Part shown: positions 34,332 through 45,887 of the stretch, piece by piece
How the letters are laid out: every line of letters starts with the position of its first letter
Numbering within the stretch: position 1 is the stretch's first letter
Assembly: GCA_027579435.1 (NCBI GenBank)
Contig: JANBPK010000777.1
Coordinates: 1-64,000 of the forward strand
Length of the DNA stretch: 64,000 bases
Direction: 5' to 3'
From: Candolleomyces eurysporus
Taxonomy: Eukaryota > Basidiomycota > Agaricomycetes > Agaricales > Psathyrellaceae
Program-made: the position numbers and the translations under genes
Notes under the pieces: model-generated
Databases searched by the model: none
Told to the model about the DNA's origin: nothing
What the model saw: only the letters and a program-made list of their open reading frames with translations

Positions 34332-37300
34332 CGGAGAAGGGGTGGGGGAAGAAGGGGACTTTTTCTGGGACCGCCGTTGTAGCGCTATTCAAACCGTTAG
34401 CAATCAACGCTAGTGGGCTTCAGATGACGAAAGGGACGTACTGTTGGTGCACAACTTGAGAAGGAGCCGATTGCTTGAGTGGCGCACACGTCCTACTCTG
34501 CGTGGGCCGGGACCGGTGGGGCGGGAATCAACTGCCGCGTCCTCCGCGTAGAGGGAGTCGTCGCCTTCCATGAGGCCCGCAAGCTGAACTGAAAGAGGGT
34601 GAGGCATTGGGGGAGCAGTAAAGTGAAGTACCAAGCAATTTCTATTCTTGTTATACTTATCTGCCGTCACTTGCCAGGCTTCCAGATTGGATCTTGGATC
34701 TAGGTGACCTGGCCCGATCGAACCGCTCGGGAAATTCCAGATCAGCGAAAGGAACAGGCGCTTAACCTTGATAGTCGATGATGGCAAGTTTTCAACCCCC
34801 GCGATCAAGAGATAACCCAGTTGTTGTTTTCTGAAATGTCCTTCTTTGTTCGCGGCTGAAATTATGCCATAAAAATCTTTTCTGTCGTCAAGCACATCAG
34901 TCGTAGCCTCAATGACCAAGGAGCGTGGCGGGCGGCGCCCAGCGAGGCACGGCTCGAAGGTCCCCAAATCCATTCCGGCCTGAGGAGGGTGAAAGTTGGG
35001 CTAAGCCAATTCCGTCGTTTGATGGCATATGGACATGCTCGCAGATGTCCCACCGACCACCATGGGCGATGTTCGGAGCTTGTGGGGTCAATAGTCAGTG
35101 GCTATGGAGATCCAAGAAGTTTGAGAACACTCGCCTCTAAAGACCGTCGTTAGGCATTCAAAGTAAAGAGGCTGCATAATTCGGCCGGGCAAGTCTCTAT
35201 ACTCCGTCCGGCGCCCATTGCGCTCCCTTCCCGTGACGGAAAACACTTCCTAGAACCGTAATCTGAATGGAGGATTTCTCCTGCCATCGTTTCCTAATAC
35301 CTCCAAATGACAATAGTTCCCACTGACAGCCGATTTCATATTGATTAAAGTCCTCGAGGCTCGGAGACGGGCTTCTGTTAGATTTCCACCAGTGCCTTCC
35401 AGTCCTGTCTCTGCATAAGTTTTGGACTATTTGGAAATTTCGAATGGAGATTAAGCTATGTAGATGACTAGTCGCGACCAAACCTGACAGCGAGATACTG
35501 CCACGAAGCAATGATTATGTAAGTGATCGCGACATACAGGCAAACACCGCCGATCCTCAGGAGTCAGGTTGTTTCTGGGCAATCACTTCTTGCCCGCTGA
35601 CGCAAACTGGGTATTCTGCAATGTTCATGACAAATGACAAGAGCGTTGTGCGCTCTTCTCTCGATATCTCGGGGAAGACTGAGTTTCCGGGGTCGTGTGA
35701 CTTTTTGGTCCGAATAACACTCTAGAGCTGCCTCGTGCAAATGTGACATAGCTATGCAATTCCTGAGCTGTTGTTCTTGCCACACTTCGACAGCATCATC
35801 ATTCAGAATGCCATCACCCGAAATATTCTGACATGCTCCAATCTTGTGCGCTTTTCATCCCAAGTTTAGTCCTTGATCCTCGGATGTTTGTCTTTTTTNG
35901 GGCAGAGCTTCTGAGTTCCACGAATCCAGCTATAAGAGCGGAAATTGGACATTGTGGCGAGAGTGCGGATATACAATGTCCGATGCTTACACGGTATGAC
36001 TTCTGCTTTGGCTGGAGGTGATAGATTGGCAAGATGAGATATGAAAGATCGTGACCCGAGTCTGCCAAGGACGCACCGCTTACTACGTGCCACCGCGCGC
36101 CGTGAACAAAGGACAGACTCGTAAGATTGCAGCTGAATCAACCTTCTCTTCCATTACTGAACACTAAGCACCGTGCGCCCAAGTACTCCGTTACGTGTGA
36201 TATCAGAGAGCTGCGCTTCTCCGATCAGCCCACTCTAGGCGCATCAGAGAGACTCGTGCCCAACACCTTTAGGCGCGGAGGCGTCTCGACCTTAGCTAAC
36301 TAACGCCGGTGATTGCAGGACGTCAGGGCACCGAGAAGAAGGGTTGTAGCTGTGATTATCCTGTTAAGTTCTTTCCTGTTCCTTCTGTGTGTTTGCATGC
36401 ACGCTAGCATGCAAGCTATTGTCCCCCGAGTCCCATGTCAAACTAGCTAGAGAGAGCTCAGCAGTGGGCGGTGACCTTATTTTACTGTGTCGGCATGTGT
36501 GTCCCCAGAAATAAAACACAGCAGATGAAAAGGGCTTGCTACAGGTTTCAGCTGTGTTCATTAAGTTCGTTGTTTCAATCCAGAATGGACTTATATTCCC
36601 TTGTTGATGGGAGTACAAAACTCAAAGCCCGTACTGATGCGCCCTTCATGTATAAGTTCAGGACATGATTGTTGATTGATGCGAGGATGGAGAAAATCAC
36701 GGAAATTGAATTTGCCGAGTACTTTGAGTTTACTCGGTGATTGCACCTCACACCACCTGTCAGTTCTCGATGATTTACGAGCTCTCAACACAGTAAAACT
36801 GGTTATGGAAACAATATTCTTGCGTCGGGGGACGGATGCTGCCTGTTCGACCTGCCTGAATCGAGCAGGCGACCCTCGGATCGCTTAAGCAACCGTTACA
36901 GTCTGATGCTCTACCAAACCAAGCTAAAGTCGGGTACTGGGACCGGAGAGGGGAACGGTCAAAAGGGTAGGCAAAAGGCCGCCAGGTTGGCCGTCGGCCC
37001 TTGGATCCTTCAGGGTTAAAGGAACAGCGGGACGCACTCAGGTGGATAGATTTCTGAGGAGGAGAACAGTGTCGATTCAGTTATACCAGAAAAGCGGTTT
37101 GTTGTAAGTCCTGACGTGATCACAATCGAGTCTTGATCCTGCCAACTTCCCGCGAGTGACGACGATCAGATTTCCATTTTTGCTTTCCCGAATGCCTTGT
37201 AAAGTGGAGCAAGTATTTCGCTCGGAGTCGGAGGTGGGTCAGGAACCTGAGCGTACCCTGAGCGGGTCGATTGTAGGCGGCCCCAACGGTGTCCCATCGA

Positions 37301-38358
37301 CGGCGTATGTGCTTATCACCCGGCCAAGGACAATAGTCTTCGTCGGGAGGCTGGAGGCTACACTGTGTGGTCCGGTGACTGATCATGAGACCGGTGCGCA
37401 GCTTAATCTTCAAGTTGCTGTGTCACTTGGTTGAAGCAAAGCATCTCCCACTTTTGACATGCTCCGGCGTCCTGAGGAAAACCATCTCATTTCTAATCTT
37501 GGCGCATCGAAATTTGTCCTGCACCTCTCTTTCATGACCTAAATCGTCACGAATGCATCGCTTCTGGAGCACAGAGATTCTGGTCGCCCTGTCAGCGGAA
37601 CATGACTCCGAAAGGAGCGCTGCTCAAATGGGAAGCATCCGTTGCATATGCGTCACTCTGGGCCAGTGGTATGTGTGCCTTCAGCTGCAGCTATGTGCTG
37701 TATACCTTATCCCCGGCATTCCAGTAGGCCTGCTATCCAGGTATTAGGGATCCAACAGGGGCTTCGAGATTCCAACTTTCCACCTAGCACCCAGCCGAAA
37801 ACGCCTGAAATCATCTTTTAGCGACTTCAAGAATCAATTGAATCCTCTGAGAACGTGCAAGGACATCGTAGCTCCCTTACCACCCGATGACAAGGCCTAT
37901 ATTCCAATGACCAGGAAGGGTAGAGTTTGTGGGCTCAATGATGCAATTTCTCACGCTCGGCGCCCCAGCCACCTTGTCGCCACACTGGATGCGGTCTGAC
38001 AGTGGCGTCTAATTGGGTCCAGGAATCGGTCGGAGTCTCCAGAGCTTTGTGGCTATCCCTACAAATTTTTTNGCACACCTTTACCTTCTACGAGTCGGTG
38101 CTGTGTTTCTGGTACCTTCCGGTGTCACACATCCGAACGTCCAGAGCAAGATCGAGACTTCTATGACTAATAGGTGGCGAAAAGTGGAATCACTTTAGAG
38201 CACTTGAAATGACATTCTGTTTTCTTTCTAAAATAGATTCTACTGTGCAGAAAATTTTAAACTTATCAATGTTCAGCAACAGAAATGGAACAAAGAAGAC
38301 AGAATAGATATGAATCATTGAGCGCTCGCTCACATGCCAACAGATCGGCCAGATATAC
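34332..38358. other. 4-kb gene-poor region
   Basis: No firm protein-coding gene. An uninterrupted minus-strand frame (34973-34410) encodes about 187 residues without a known domain; it could be an upstream exon or small gene but I cannot support it. The only RNA gene seen is a tRNA-Tyr-like sequence at 36.85-36.93 kb. Two Ns (35899, 38072) abut T runs. I saw no transposon ends. Confidence 0.45.
36847..36933 (-). tRNA. tRNA-Tyr(GUA)-like gene with short intron
   Basis: On the minus strand the sequence folds as a tRNA. Acceptor 5' strand CCGACTT pairs with AGGTCGA at six of seven positions. The D-arm is GCTT...GAGC around TGGTTTGGTA. The anticodon stem-loop TCAGA-CTGTAA carries anticodon GTA. 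The T-arm is GCCTG-CTCGATT-CAGGC with perfect pairing. About 14 extra nucleotides (CGGTTGCTTAAGCG) follow the anticodon loop, as expected for the intron found in fungal tRNA-Tyr genes. One acceptor mismatch, one anticodon-stem mismatch and the T-loop starting CTCG instead of TTCG make it possible that this is a decayed copy. Confidence 0.65.
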
Positions 38359-40986
38359 CTAATGAGCAAAGCGGAAATCCAAACGCTGATTCCCTTTATC
38401 CGTAGTATTCTTAAGATATTCTGCCTTTTCCTGCGAGAGTGGGGCGTATTGAACGTCAGAAGTCAACGTCCATCACCCGGGAAAGAACAAGAAACAGGGG
38501 GCGACGTCCGCCACATGAAACTCACCTCATTGGACATTTTATCCCAGATCTCTGCGCGACGTTTATTCCTCCACACGTAATAAAGCTTTACGCCCGGGTA
38601 GAGTATGAAGCAATTGAATGCACAGACACCGATGAGCCAGTTGTTTCCGCGGCGGTCTAAGCAAACAAAGGAAGCCACATCAGCTCAAGAAGCAGCGGCG
38701 CGACTAGAAGACCCAAGATAAAGGCTCGAAAANGACTCACACATGGGCGCATCATCTCTTCGATAGATGTTTGAAGAGATGATCCCAGAAGCCTGTACAA
38801 ACATATTGTACAACGACGCGTTGACCGTGCGACTTGCAACACCGCCCGCGTTTCTCGAACACCACCCCACCTGAATAGGATGCGTACTCGGGTACACGAG
38901 CAACCCCGTTGCCAGACCCTGTCAATGCATACGAGGATTTTCCGGCCGTCAGTTGACTTGATAAATGGAATTGGAATAAAGGAACGGTGATCGGACTCAC
39001 GTAAAAAATCCAAGGGTTGGGATTGTCGGGAAGCGCGCGAAGGGCAATGAGGAACGGCAAACACCACAGATCTTCAGCCATCGACACAAACGCCCGGTCG
39101 TTTACAGTCTCAGACACCACCGCAATCGCATACATTGAAATCATAGTCCCGACAGCCGCCGGTATGGTGAGCAAGTTTGTCTCAAAGGTGCTAAAGCTTT
39201 AGACATGAACATTTGTGTGCGTCAGTATGTATACTCGGCATGAGTCCGAAGATGGGCGGGTATTGATTGAGGCCCAGAAACAATTCAAGAAACACCGCCG
39301 TAAATGGAAGAGTGAAGGTGATAGGGGAGACCTTAGGACACCGGAGACACTTACCCCATGTTTCTCAACGACAACGTAAGATATTGCGCTGGCGGTGTTG
39401 CAGGGATACCGAACAGCAAGCCACTGTATTGGACAACAAGAAAAATCAGCGAAAGTTGGCAGGAAAGGCAGAGAAACAATGAATAAATGCGGGACGCACA
39501 TGATGTAAAGAGGCCACAGATCATAGTCTAGAATGGCCTTCCATAACAATCTTAACGTGAGTGCTTCCCGGTTGTGCATGTCTCCTTTACTAGGATCATC
39601 ACGTAGGATACGGCTGACAGCGATGACCTCCTCTCGATCTGTGAACCAGCCCTTTGGGCGGTACCATGTCTTTGTCTGAGTCGGGCCGGGAGGCATCTTG
39701 AAAAATGTGGCAATTCCGATGCACAGGGTGAGAAGGCCCCTTCAGATGAATACGTGAGAAAGGCAATGAAGGCTCGTCGTATGAGTTTCTTACTCGACCA
39801 AGAACAGCCATCGCCAACCAGCTTTCCCAAGAATACCTCGCATACGCAGGACACCGAAAGCCAAGAAACTGGCCAGAATCGAGCAGACGTTCATCGACAT
39901 CCAAAACAAGGAGAGCCGAATCGGAAGTTCGTTCTTGGTGTAGAAATCTGTGGGCGATATGTTAGCGAGATTGGGGTAAATTCAACCGAAGTACGCACAC
40001 GAGAGGTAGAGAATCAGATCAGGAATGAATCCTCCCTGCAAGAATCCGAGGAAGGCTCGACATAGTAGGAACGATGTTCGCCCCGTGAGCCAGAATTGTC
40101 CCGCAGTTACAATTGACCATCCGCACATCTGAATAGGGATCCAGACATCCGGGCCAAGCTGCCACGATGGTTAGTGCTCTGACCGTTCAGTCATTCTTAA
40201 CGGGTACCCACCCGTTTAGAAACCAGTTGAGAAGGCAATTCGGCGGACAGGAACGCCAATCTGAAAACGGTGTTCCCTAAGTTATAATCTAGATTGAAAT
40301 ATTTGAAACGTAGTTCACACAGATGCGGGAGTTGAATCGTACCGTTGGTATTCATGTTCAGATCGGGCAGGATATTATCCGTGTTGGCTTGGGAAAGGTT
40401 CCCTCGATCCAAGTTGAGGGCAGAGAAGGAGATGGCGGCTGAGCGAAATCATAAAGTCATGAGGTTGCATTCCAGGCACAGAGATGTGTTTCAACGACTT
40501 ACCCCAAAGCATCACTTTCCAATCAATCTTTCGAACCAATTTCTATACAACCCCAAATCGACTCATCAGCGCTCCAAGCCCGCGCACCTACAACCTCGAA
40601 CTCAATAGAGAATCAAAAGAATGTAAACTCACCTGCTCCTCTCCATACGTCCATCTCGCATCTGGATCAAACCTATGAATATTCTCATAATCCGACTTCG
40701 GCCAATAATACTCCGCGAGCGTAGGAGCGTCATAGACCGATCTCCTCGTAGAAATCGCATCGGGGTCGTACTTCTGCACTGGCTTGCGAAGCAACCAATT
40801 GGTCCACCTGAATGGCGTCGGCTCTTCGTCGACTAGGGTATCGTCCTTGGCTTTAGTCGTCGTAACCGTGGCCGGCAACTTGAGATCGGATAGATCGGTA
40901 GTCGAGGAGGTTTTGCTGTCCTTCTCCTCCTTCGAGGAGTCGAACGCACTAGAGTCTTTCTCGGACTTCGCCGGTTGGGAAGACAT
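38359..40986 (-). CDS. MFS transporter, anion:cation symporter (allantoate permease-like)
   Basis: Twelve-helix major facilitator of the ACS/Dal5-like fungal subfamily, importing organic anions or vitamins with protons; the substrate is not predictable. Start at 40986 ([15 protein letters not shown]). A long hydrophilic N-terminus ([34 protein letters not shown]) precedes a small exon IDWKVMLWA and then [18 protein letters not shown], the family signature (LDRxNL). Later segments: [92 protein letters not shown] and [20 protein letters not shown]. The C-terminal exon reads [20 protein letters not shown] then FAH, typical for this subfamily. About ten exons. An N at 38733 falls in an intron. 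GxRxFLG-type motif B is present. Confidence 0.9.
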
Positions 40987-42350
40987 GGCGATACTACCAA
41001 GAGACGTTTCCAATTGAGGCGATGGAGAACGGACGATCGAGGAAGGCAATCTGAAGCCCTGACCATCCTGCCCTCGTACGCCACCTCGACTTATACAAGC
41101 GCTACGGGAGACTATCCGGCCTCTGCACAATCGCACACCATTTCATACCTGAATTATTACTGGCCCCTTATCTTGTCTCGATTCGCGGAGAGACTTGTAT
41201 TCGAGAAAGCTAGAGGGCGCATGATGTCGGATGCGAAACCAGAGATGGCGCAAGAGCCAAGAGGTCACGGTACGCAAGTCCAATGGCAAATCGCGGATTG
41301 CGACAACCACTGTGGAAAGTTTCGTCTCACCGCAATTCCGATAACGCATTGAACGGAGGCGATAAGAACCGCATCGCCTCAAGTAATGTGCCAGAAGGAT
41401 GAAGCCGTGTCCCTCTTCCTTAGAGATGAGTATACGGTTGCCAACAGAGTAGGTTCTACCCTAATCAAACTATCAAGTCAGCCCCACAAGCGTTTTCAAT
41501 ACAACCAGGGAGACATCCGTACCAAGGCCTTCCACCAGCACGTAACGGTCAGGACAAGACCAAAGTGCGCAATCTCCTAACAGAATGGTGAACAGTATAT
41601 CGGAGCCAGTTCCATGTTCAATTGAAAACACCACTGATGTAATTTCGAGTCTTCGACTTCAAAGGGCTCGGCAGTAACAAGATACCCTCAGCTTATCCTG
41701 CTGTATATGATGCCAATTATCTTGTATGCCTGCCAAGAAACTCGGAGCGGAGAATCGGGTCCGAGTACGAAGCGTGAAGGAACCCTATATTCAATAGGCA
41801 GAATCCTGAAATTTCTGTCAGTAGAAACTACATAGTCAATGACAGAAGGGCTTCACCGCAGGTTTGTCGAGGCGCAAGATACAATGGAAGAACGTCGACG
41901 GGAACAGCTTTGCCATCAAGGAAAACAACACCAAACATACCAGACGGTACAAAAAACCCAGCGCAATTTTACGGCACCCAATTTCCCGACCCATAATCCC
42001 CTTCTTCTGGCTTCGCTGACCGTCCGAAGGGTTCATAGGCGTCGAAGAGAGATATACGCTTCATTTTCGCTAGCAACTCTATGTCTGCGGACGAGGATGG
42101 ATGACTAGATAGTAGTGAAAGCGACAACTCACCAATATAATATCGTTCAATCATCAGTTCTCCTGTGTCAAATACCACCAATCATTTCGTTCTGTCTCTG
42201 CGTTGCTACAGAAGGCTTCAAGCATTGAAGAAATTGAGAATAGTTCCAAGTGTCCGCATGTACAGGTTGGAAGAGGATGGCGTGCAGGGAGGAAATGCGA
42301 TTGCGGTCGAGGAAAAAAAATACATATTCATGTACACTGCCAACGAGTAT
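40987..42350. other. Intergenic, 1.36 kb
   Basis: Upstream of the MFS gene and downstream of the eS26 gene (both on the minus strand). No coding signal, repeat or RNA gene recognised. Confidence 0.45.
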
Positions 42351-43025
42351 TTAAGATGCAGCAGCCGCCTTCTTGGCCTCCTCAGCAGCAGCGACGACAG
42401 GGTTGACCTTCTTGCCATCCTTCCATCGGACTCGTGGAGGAGGAGCACGGTTGCGACGACCCTCACGCGATCGCACTCGGACGACTGAAATCGAGACCCT
42501 ATCAATCCTAGATCATCTTTTCATATCGAGAAATAGGGCGTACCGTGAGAGTGGATAGCGCAGGAGACGCAGTAAGCGATTTTGATGTAGAGCTTGGGGA
42601 TAGCGTATTCTGGATAGCAGAAAAGACGCGGATATTAGCTTGGAAGAACAAGACCAGATAGCGATGCGATACGCACCGGCATAGACGCTAGCCTCGCTGA
42701 TATCTCGGACAGCAGCACTCTCCACCATGTTCCTCACAGTGAACCTCTTGATGGCCTTGTCTTTGGGGACACAACGAGAGCAATTCGAGCATCGGACGAA
42801 GTTGACATGGCCACGTCCCTTCTTGTTGCGACCGCCGGATCGTCGTTTCTTGGTCTAGAGATCCAAGGAGTCGTTCGTTAGCGCACCATCATAACCAACC
42901 CAAACCACATCCAAAGTCAAATCGACGCATCCGACCCAAATTCACCCCAAATCCACCCATTTTTCTCGCCAAATCGATTCAAAACGAATGCATGAATGCT
43001 CTAGACGCTGGATTGGACTCACCAT
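42351..43025 (-). CDS. RPS26: 40S ribosomal protein eS26
   Basis: Small-subunit protein near the mRNA exit channel, needed for 18S rRNA maturation. Exons 43025-43023, 42854-42677, 42609-42544 and 42484-42351 give 126 residues. The first exon is just the ATG, followed by a 168-nt intron, a layout common in fungal ribosomal-protein genes. Sequence: [60 protein letters not shown] and [20 protein letters not shown], with the four zinc-binding cysteines (CSNC, CVSC) conserved, then [20 protein letters not shown] and an Ala/Lys tail. Nothing is missing relative to the family. Confidence 0.98.
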
Positions 43026-44026
43026 TTTGGAGGTAAGAGGCCGAGGTTTGAGAGCTGGTAGTGCGACGGCGGGCGTACTCAGATGGCCCTGGAAAGCGAT
43101 GCGGCTGCTTCCGGCTGGGCATTCCCACGCCATCAAGGCCGAGCTGACCGGCACCAGCCTAGCAGCAATTGCTTGGCAGTTGCTTCAAACGTCGAAACTC
43201 GTTCCAAGCTGGAATTATCTTGTCAAATGGGGCCTGGATACGGTTGCACTAATATCAAATCTATCTGCTCTCCTCGGGATTGCATTTGAGGTGCTAGCAT
43301 TAGTTTGTCGATCTTCGGACCAGCAACCCTGATGTTCCTTCAGACCAGGCACGCCTTTATGCCATCGAGAACCTTTGACCAGATCCCTGGGGTCAGTGCT
43401 TAATAGGAGAGGAGAGCCTTAGCACAGTGAGCGATGAATGAATTGCTGCTCAACAGATTCGGAAACCTTGGATCATTCTCAGAGACGTCAATTCCTGGAG
43501 TCTGTGACTGGTAATTGCTCAACACGTTGCTACAATGGTAACCTTGGGACGTGGAAACCCTCGCTCCCTTTGCAAGACTTTTCAGACGTCACAGCATTCC
43601 TTTTCAGAAGGAGACAATGTGCCGCTTAGATGAAAAATGAAGACGCCAAGTCATTTGAAACTCCGACTGATGGCGGCACCATTTATGGACATTTGTTTGT
43701 ACACCTCGGCCTTGATTTGGCCTTATATTGCCTTGCAACCTCTTTTTGTCTTTTGTTGTTCCGTTGTGACAGACAGAACAATGAAGTTTTCAGGCATGAG
43801 GCGTTGTATAAAGGGGTAGTCTTGTCATGATGTCTGGCCAACATTCGAACCGCCACCTTCTCCCATATCTTTTCTCTTTCTTTCCTTCTCCTTCCTTATC
43901 TTTCTCCTCGAGCCAGGTGCTTGACTCGATTTCCAGTCCTTTCAATAACGACTTCCTGGAGAACTTTTCGCTGCTTCATCCATATCTAAGCGGTTCCATA
44001 TCACATTCGCAATTTTCCAGTCCAAG
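43026..44026. promoter_or_regulatory. Divergent region, RPS26 / CBM19-like 2
   Basis: 1.0 kb between start codons. A TATAAA box at 43807-43812 lies 215 bp before the CBM19-like ATG and is followed by a strongly CT-rich leader (about 43855-43910), the same arrangement seen before CBM19-like gene 1. No gene is recognised in the rest. Confidence 0.5.
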
Positions 44027-45092
44027 ATGCAGTACCTGAGCACCCTTTTCCTCGCTTTCTCTGCTATTTCCACCACCCTTGTTTCGGCGGCCCCAGTCGG
44101 TTCAACTCTAGACGATGACACTCTTTTGAAAAACGGCCAGGAAGCCCAGAGGCTCAACACACTCTTCCAGTCCATCAACACCACTGACGCCTGCACCAGT
44201 TCGTTGATTTCTCTCTATCATTGTTCCACTACAACAGCTAACTTGATGCGCTATAGCTGGCGACTCTGCCTGCGTTGGCGATTCAATCGCCCTCTGCGTC
44301 GACAGCAAATGGGACACTGTGCGGGGCAAATGCGGTCGGGCAGATAAATGCTTCGCCATCCCCTCCATCCGTGAAGAAGGCGTCCTCCTCGCCTGCACAA
44401 CCGAGGCCAACGCTGGCTCCGTCATCGAAGCGAGCGGTGCAACCGGTGGTGTTCTCGGCGATGCTGGGAACTCTACCGAGCCTGCCGGTGGCGAGTCGAC
44501 CAGTACTGGTACCAGCACAAGTACCAGCACAGGAACCAGCACAGGAACCAGCACAGGAACCGCTACCTCTACCTCCACCACGACCACAGTTACCGCTACG
44601 GGTCCAGTTACGGTGACCGTGACAGTGCTTCCATCCGTTTTCGCCACTGCAGCAACTGTGACCACCACCCTCACCCCGGAAGAGGCCACTAGCATTCTCT
44701 CCAGCGCCTCTCAAGCCACGGCTACCGCCTCTGCATCGACCTCGGCTTCCAGCTCGGTTACCACCGTCGCACCAGTGACCTCCAGCACCTCTGCCGCCAC
44801 TTCCTCGTCCTCTTCCACCGCATCGACTTCATCGACGATCGTTCTCGCTTCCAGCACCGTCAGCGCATCTTCCACTTCTACTAGCGCTGCTGCAACGGTG
44901 TCCCCAGCCCCCGCTGGAACAGGTGCCTCCACCACAGCGGCCCCAGCGACAATCATCAAGCTCACCACTACCCCGCTCGCCGCAGTCTCGACTGCTAGCG
45001 CCCAAGCCGAGTCCCAGACTGTTGCACCCAAGGCCGGCTCTGGTGGATTCGGTGGTGGAGCTGGTGGCTACGGAGGTGGACCTGGCTACTAA
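44027..45092 (+). CDS. Secreted CBM19-like protein 2, Ser/Thr-rich with Gly-rich tail
   Basis: Exons 44027-44198 and 44257-45092 give 335 residues. A signal peptide (MQYLSTLFLAFSAISTTLVS) is followed by the same Cys domain as in the 30.2-kb paralogue: NGQEAQRLNTLFQSINTTDA, CTTGDSACVGDSIALCVDSK, GKCGRADKCFAIPSIREEGV and LLACTTEANAGSVIEASGAT. The remainder is a long Ser/Thr/Ala linker, including a TSTGTSTG-type short repeat (44510-44570) and a VTVTVTVLP segment, and a glycine-tyrosine C-terminus (GGFGGGAGGYGGGPGY). The intron sits at exactly the same codon (within the Thr after the first Cys) as in the paralogue, supporting common origin. Probably an O-glycosylated wall or matrix protein; carbohydrate binding is inferred from the family only. 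Confidence 0.78.
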
Positions 45093-45887
45093 ATGCACCC
45101 CCGCCAGGGTACCCCGTTTTTTTCCTTCGTCTGAACCGCGATACACCCCAGGCCCCGAAGTGATACATAGACACGAACATTCCGATTTCTGCAGAGACAG
45201 CCTGGTTTAGCTGCTCCCCTCTCGCCTCTCTCCCTCTCTCTTTCTTTTCGCTTTCACGATCCCCCAACGACACTGCATTTGTACTTATAGCCCGCTGCAT
45301 CCAAATTGTGTGTGTATATGTAGTACTAGCTTAAACCGCCGCTGCTCTGGTTAGTTGTTGTGCTTTTAGGGAATCGATTCGGGAACTGACGATCTTAGAC
45401 TTACCTGTACATTCGTTGTAACCATCTAGTACCTACCTACGCTCTTTTGTATTCTGGGTAATATACACACTGGTGTGTTTGACATCTTCAGGCCGGAGGT
45501 TGGATTGAAGCGAATGAATCCTGGAGTAAGCGTTCGAGCCATATCGGTTTCATGGGCTGTTTGGTTGAAACCCAGTTACGGCTTGCTTCCATACCTTCTG
45601 CCAGCAATTCCACTTCCGGTTTCCTTTACAATTCAGAGGCCCAACGCAAGCCCTACGTAGAAGCGGCCCAAAATGGAAGTCGTAGAGACTGTTTTGGTCG
45701 AAGAAGTCGGCCCAGGTCATGCGCACCTAAGGAAATCTCGAGGTTTCTTTGGGGGGAGAAAAAATTCGGAGGTTGTAAGGTATACAGAAGACGATTCAGG
45801 GTAGTATATTTTGATTGTCCTCCTTCATTAAATCCGGCTGATTGGTGCCAAAATCAACTGACCTCAAGTTTTCCGACAAGCGTCCAG
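45093..45887. other. Intergenic, convergent 3' ends
   Basis: 795 bp between the stops of the CBM19-like gene and the oxidase gene. Starts with a T-rich, CT-rich stretch suited to 3' processing. No other feature seen. Confidence 0.5.

Noticed and set aside
34410..34973. Minus-strand open frame of 187 codons upstream of F-box gene 2
   Set aside because: Could be an exon, but no family match and no clear splice link to the F-box gene; not strong enough to list as a gene.
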